Below are positions 13,763 through 17,101 of a DNA stretch of 17,101 nt, piece after piece (within the stretch, counting starts at the first letter, position 1; the number at the start of each line of letters is the position of its first letter). This DNA comes from Desulfovibrionales bacterium. Its GTDB lineage: Bacteria > Desulfobacterota > Desulfovibrionia > Desulfovibrionales > Desulfomicrobiaceae. Made by a program: the position numbers and the translations under genes. The DNA lies in the NCBI GenBank assembly GCA_012727515.1, contig JAAYGZ010000178.1, positions 1 through 17,101 on the forward strand, written 5' to 3'. The notes beneath the pieces are model-generated. The model was not told where the DNA came from, ran no database searches, and worked only from the letters and a program-made list of their open reading frames with translations.

Positions 13763-15541
13763 ATGCCAGATACGCCACAGCCCACTCCGTGGACCCTCAA
13801 GTCCATCCCTGATTCTTTTGCTCCAGAAAGAAATATTGCTGACATAGCCCGTCGCCTGGAAGTCAGCTCGCTTCTGGTGCGCCTCATGGCCCTGCGTGGC
13901 TTGGAGTCAGATCTGGCCATGGACAGATTCTTAAGCCCAGGCCTGCGCTATCTCCATCCTTTGGAGGACTGGCCAGGGGTGCTGGATGGGGCACGTTGCA
14001 TCTGCGATGCCATTGCTCGTGGCGCAACCCTGGCTGTATGGGGCGACTACGATGTGGATGGCATCACAGCCACGGTCCTGGTTAAGGATATGCTGGCCAG
14101 GCACGGCGTACAGGTCAAGCACTATATCCCTGACAGGCTTGATTTTGGTTATGGCCTGCATGTGGATGGAATTCGGGCTTTGGCAGAGCAGGGTGTTGGG
14201 CTGTTACTTACTGTGGATTGCGGCATTGCCAATACAGCAGAAATCCGTGAGGCCAAGCGCCTTGGTATGCAGGTGATTGTGACAGATCACCACTTGCCTG
14301 GCCGCGAAATTCCAGATGCTGATGCCATCATCAATCCCAGATATATCTCACCAGATACGACAGAAGACCACGCCTCTTCCTGGCCCAGTCAGGAACTGGC
14401 TGGCGTGGGCGTAAGTTTTCTGCTCATGGCAGCAGTCAACCGTATGCTGCCTGGCCCTGCTGTGGATATTCGTGATTACCTTGATCTTGTGGCCTTGGGC
14501 ACCATTGCCGATGCAGTGCATCTGGATGAACAAAATCGCATTTTAGTCAAAAATGGCCTGCTCCTTATTAAAGAAGGGCGTCGGCCTGGTATCCTGGCCC
14601 TGAAAGAAATATGTGGTATTGGCGGACATGAAACAGTGGGAGCAGGGGCCATTGGCTTTGCCTTGGCACCACGTATTAATGCAGCAGGGCGCATTGGTGA
14701 TCCAGATCTGGCAGTGCGACTTTTGCTGGAAAATGACATTACCGAAGCTCAGAAAATAGCTCTCCAGCTGGACAAGCTCAACACCAAGCGCAAACAGGAA
14801 GAGCACCGCATTTTAGAAGAAGCCATTGCCCAGGCTGAAGAGCAATTGCATTTACCAGGCCTGGTCCTGCATTCAGAACACTGGCATTCCGGCATCATTG
14901 GTATTGTGGCCTCACGTATTGTTGAGCGCTTCCACCGCCCCTGCCTGATTCTAACCAAGGAAAAAGGCATTTTCAAAGGCTCTGGGCGCTCTACCCCAAG
15001 CTTTGACCTGTACGAAGCTCTGCTGGCCTGTAAGCAATGCCTGTATAAATTTGGCGGGCACCGCCAGGCCGCCGGACTCAAGCTGGAACCCTTTCAACTG
15101 GCCACCTTGAAAAAACTCTTTGCCTGGGCCGTGGAAGAACAATTAGGGGAAAATCCAGCCCCACCTGTTCTGGAGCTGGACATGGAACTGCCCTTTTCTG
15201 CAGTAACAGCCACGTTACTTAAAGAATTGGACCTGCTCCAGCCCTATGGTCAGGGCAATCCCCGTCCTATTTTTCTTTCTCCCATGCTCAGTGTGCAGAA
15301 AGTGCGCTTTTTCAGCCAGAAAAAACACCTTGAAATGTACCTTGCAGACAGCACAGATGGAACTGTATTACGCGCTGTGGCCTGGCGTCAGGGCGAACGA
15401 TGGAGCAAGATAATACGCGAAAAAGCAACCTTGCGGATTGCCTATACTCCGCGCCTGAGTATATTTAACAATGTCTTGCAAATTGAGCTGGCAGTGCATG
15501 ATATTGTTGACTTTCATACACCAGACCTGAACCATGGATAA
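13763..15541 (+). CDS. recJ: Single-stranded-DNA-specific exonuclease RecJ
   Basis: RecJ degrades single-stranded DNA 5' to 3' in recombination, mismatch and base-excision repair. The product is 592 residues (E. coli 577). The DHH domain has WGDYDVDGITA (DYDVDG 95-100), TVDCG (DCG 152-154), VTDHH (DHH 175-177), LAGVGVSFLL and GTIADAV (246-252). The DHHA1 part has APRINAAGR (302-310), HSGIIGIVASR, GSGRS and KFGGHRQAAGL. The OB-fold end holds LDLLQPYGQGNPRP. All metal-binding residues appear intact. The ATG at 13763 has no clear ribosome binding site, but the alignment of the first domain does not ask for a later start. It is followed 34 bases later by a small lipoprotein gene on the same strand. 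Confidence 0.96.
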   Translation: MPDTPQPTPWTLKSIPDSFAPERNIADIARRLEVSSLLVRLMALRGLESDLAMDRFLSPGLRYLHPLEDWPGVLDGARCICDAIARGATLAVWGDYDVDGITATVLVKDMLARHGVQVKHYIPDRLDFGYGLHVDGIRALAEQGVGLLLTVDCGIANTAEIREAKRLGMQVIVTDHHLPGREIPDADAIINPRYISPDTTEDHASSWPSQELAGVGVSFLLMAAVNRMLPGPAVDIRDYLDLVALGTIADAVHLDEQNRILVKNGLLLIKEGRRPGILALKEICGIGGHETVGAGAIGFALAPRINAAGRIGDPDLAVRLLLENDITEAQKIALQLDKLNTKRKQEEHRILEEAIAQAEEQLHLPGLVLHSEHWHSGIIGIVASRIVERFHRPCLILTKEKGIFKGSGRSTPSFDLYEALLACKQCLYKFGGHRQAAGLKLEPFQLATLKKLFAWAVEEQLGENPAPPVLELDMELPFSAVTATLLKELDLLQPYGQGNPRPIFLSPMLSVQKVRFFSQKKHLEMYLADSTDGTVLRAVAWRQGERWSKIIREKATLRIAYTPRLSIFNNVLQIELAVHDIVDFHTPDLNHG

Positions 15542-15575
15542 CCAAAAATCAGTATCGCCTGCACAAGGAGGAATC

Positions 15576-15968
15576 ATGAATGTACAAACAGTGCTTAAAA
15601 CAGCGCTTGTCTTTTGGTTGTTATGCGCCATGGGTTGCGCTGCCGTTGTTGTGGGAGGCGCTGCTGCAGTAGGCACCTATACCTATGTGTCTGGACAATT
15701 AAAATCCAGCTATAATGCAAATATGGATCGTACATTTGAAGCAGCTCTGGCTGGATGCAATGCTTTGGGTTTGCCCATTCTTGACCAGGAAAAAAAGCTC
15801 AGCTCTGCCTCGGTCAAAACAAAGGATGGAGACAAGGATGTCTGGATCATCCTCAAGGCAAAAAGCTCTGCTGTAACAGAAGTAAGTATCCGTGTTGGAC
15901 TTCTGGGCGATGAATTTGCCTCCAAGCGTATCCACGAAGCACTGCAGGCCAATCTGAATCGCTTGTAA
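15576..15968 (+). CDS. Small DUF3568-family lipoprotein
   Basis: The product is 130 residues. It begins with a lipoprotein signal (ALVFWLLCAMGC, with Cys21 as the likely lipidated residue; the lipobox AMGC is slightly off consensus). The Ala/Gly-rich segment after it (VVVGGAAAVGTYTYVSGQLKS), then a domain with Leu-Gly-Leu, charged strands and VSIRVGLLGDEFASKRI near the end, fits DUF3568 lipoproteins common in Desulfobacterota, as I recall them. The ATG at 15576 is chosen for AAGGAGG (15565-15571) just before it; an upstream in-frame ATG at 15534 overlaps the recJ stop and would put 14 residues before the signal. Function unknown; an envelope role is implied by the signal only. Confidence 0.85.
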   Translation: MNVQTVLKTALVFWLLCAMGCAAVVVGGAAAVGTYTYVSGQLKSSYNANMDRTFEAALAGCNALGLPILDQEKKLSSASVKTKDGDKDVWIILKAKSSAVTEVSIRVGLLGDEFASKRIHEALQANLNRL

Positions 15969-16015
15969 TGCCCATCTGTTTTTATTCGTAACACTGATGT
16001 AGTATCTTCTCGCGT

Positions 16016-16879
16016 ATGAATGCCAAACTGCGTCTTTTTACTTTTTCTGTTCCATGGAATCTGGCTTTACTGACCTTGGGCAGCATGTTGATTGCCATTG
16101 CCATCAATGCCGTGGCAGTGCCCCATGGCCTGATTTCTGGCGGAGTTTCTGGCTTAAGCCTGCTTTTTTACTACTCTACCCAGGCCCTTAGCCCGAGAAA
16201 ATGGTTGCTGTTGCTCAATATCCCCATTGGCATTGCCGGATGGATTTTAGTCAGCCGTCGTTTTCTGCTCTATACAGTCTATGGCATGATTGCTGTAACT
16301 GTCTGCCTTGAACTTATCTCCTTTACCCTGCCGATTCATGATATTGTTCTGGCGGCCATTGTTTCCGGCGCCCTGCTCGGGGCCGGGGCAGGTACATGCC
16401 TGCGCTCTCTTGGATCTTCAGGCGGGCTGGATATTATTGCCGTTATTCTGCACCAACGTTTTGGATTTCGAGTGGGTCAGGTGTCTTTTTTATGCAATGT
16501 CCTGGTCTTTACCTGTGGTTTTTTGGTCATGGACTCAGATACTGTCCTGTATTCACTCATCCTTGTGTATATGAGCGCCCAAAGCACTGACCGGGTGCTG
16601 GGTATGTTTAATGAACGCAAGCTGGTTTTTATTATTTCTGAACAGGCCAAAGCCATTGCTGAGCTGATCATCACCGAAGCACACCGTGGCGTGACACTGT
16701 TACACGGACATGGTGGATACACCGGACAGCCCAAAGATGTACTCATGACAGTTGTCACCAATATGCAGCAGAAAAAATTGGAAGAACTTATCTTTACAAT
16801 TGATCCGAACGCATTTGTCATTTTTGAAAATACGTTTAACGTCATTGGCAAAGGGTTTTCCCAACGCAAGGTATATTAA
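16016..16879 (+). CDS. YitT-family membrane protein (DUF161 plus DUF2179)
   Basis: The product is 287 residues. The N-terminal part has about five transmembrane helices (from about residue 13 to 175) with the family pattern NAVAVPHGLISGGVSGLSLL and GAGAGTCLRSLGSSGGLDII, the second being the highly conserved (G)xxxGSxGGxDI block. The C-terminal DUF2179 domain (about 215-285) is cytosolic: RKLVFIISEQ, HRGVTLLHGHGGYTG and a final VIGKGF. The family is widespread and its transport substrate is not established. The ATG at 16016 lacks a strong ribosome binding site; it starts 47 bases after the DUF3568 gene and may share its transcript. Confidence 0.9.
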   Translation: MNAKLRLFTFSVPWNLALLTLGSMLIAIAINAVAVPHGLISGGVSGLSLLFYYSTQALSPRKWLLLLNIPIGIAGWILVSRRFLLYTVYGMIAVTVCLELISFTLPIHDIVLAAIVSGALLGAGAGTCLRSLGSSGGLDIIAVILHQRFGFRVGQVSFLCNVLVFTCGFLVMDSDTVLYSLILVYMSAQSTDRVLGMFNERKLVFIISEQAKAIAELIITEAHRGVTLLHGHGGYTGQPKDVLMTVVTNMQQKKLEELIFTIDPNAFVIFENTFNVIGKGFSQRKVY

Positions 16880-16914
16880 GATAGAGTTTATTTTTAGTAT
16901 CCTGTGAGAGCACT

Positions 16915-17101
16915 GTGTCGAGAAATATATTTTTGCATTTGTTTATACTCAAGATATTATTTGTTCTTGCAGGCTGCGCAGGCAAGGCCGTGCCCTCAGA
17001 TCCATCCGCCTGCCCACCTGCAGGGGTGCCATCAGTTCCTGCATGGCCCGTGGAAGCATTACCTGAAGTCAATTTTGCTGTGCCCCAGCGAGTTGACCAG
17101 G
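16915..17101 (+). CDS. Putative lipoprotein, N-terminal part only (cut by the window edge)
   Basis: A GTG at 16915 opens a frame that runs without a stop to the end of the window (62 complete codons). The first 21 residues are a model lipoprotein signal: MSRNIFLHLFILKILFVLAG then Cys21, with the lipobox LAGC. The mature part begins AGKAVPSDPSACPPAGVPSV, a Pro/Ala-rich linker, and continues with PWPVEALPEVNFAVPQ-like sequence. A GAGAG precedes the start at short distance. It lies 35 bases after the YitT gene on the same strand. No domain can be named from the visible part. Confidence 0.65.
   Translation, partial: MSRNIFLHLFILKILFVLAGCAGKAVPSDPSACPPAGVPSVPAWPVEALPEVNFAVPQRVDQ

Noticed and set aside
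16842..17072. 76-codon minus-strand frame at the right edge
   Set aside because: It is antisense to the lipoprotein start, Gly/Thr/Ala-biased, and has no ribosome binding site or domain.

Overview
The window looks like ordinary chromosomal DNA of a motile Gram-negative bacterium, most likely a sulfate-reducing Desulfovibrionales relative (inferred from gene order and protein style, not from any search). The clues are a motA-motB-motB-fliL-fliM-fliN-fliO-fliP-fliQ cluster of the type I recall from Desulfovibrio, several lipoproteins with clear lipoboxes, and a moderate GC content by eye. Nearly all of the sequence is coding. I see no rRNA, tRNA, CRISPR array, insertion sequence, prophage or attachment site.

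Layout. Positions 1-198 hold no recognisable gene. A membrane-bound lytic transglycosylase with three LysM domains (mltD-like, minus strand, 199-1818) is divergent from a SpoU-type 2'-O-ribose RNA methyltransferase (rlmB-like, plus, 1965-2711). The methyltransferase meets, tail to tail, a long minus-strand block that reads from right to left: era (GTPase), yggS (PLP-binding protein), motA (stator), two motB-like genes, fliL, the C-ring genes fliM and fliN, and the export-gate genes fliO, fliP and fliQ (10320 down to 2704). Within this block the genes overlap or are at most about 23 bases apart, except for a 188-base gap before fliL. fliR, flhB and flhA are not in the window.

era is divergent from topA (DNA topoisomerase I, plus, 10456-12699). 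topA converges, with overlapping stop codons, on a DUF2156/GNAT-like gene (minus, 12696-13583). That gene is divergent from recJ (single-strand exonuclease, plus, 13763-15541). recJ is followed on the same strand by a small DUF3568 lipoprotein, a YitT-family membrane protein, and the start of a further lipoprotein that runs off the right edge.

How the genes work together. MotA and the two MotB-like proteins would form the torque-generating stator, with FliL as its partner. FliM and FliN form the switch complex that reads CheY-P. FliO, FliP and FliQ build the export gate. The rest is housekeeping: ribosome maturation (era, rlmB), PLP homeostasis (yggS), DNA topology and repair (topA, recJ) and cell-wall turnover (mltD). 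I found no convincing undescribed system. The best leads are a triplicated W-x-x-A-L motif at the N terminus of FliN, a stator operon with two unequal MotB proteins of which one lacks a peptidoglycan-binding aspartate, and a compact divergent promoter region between recJ and the DUF2156 gene.
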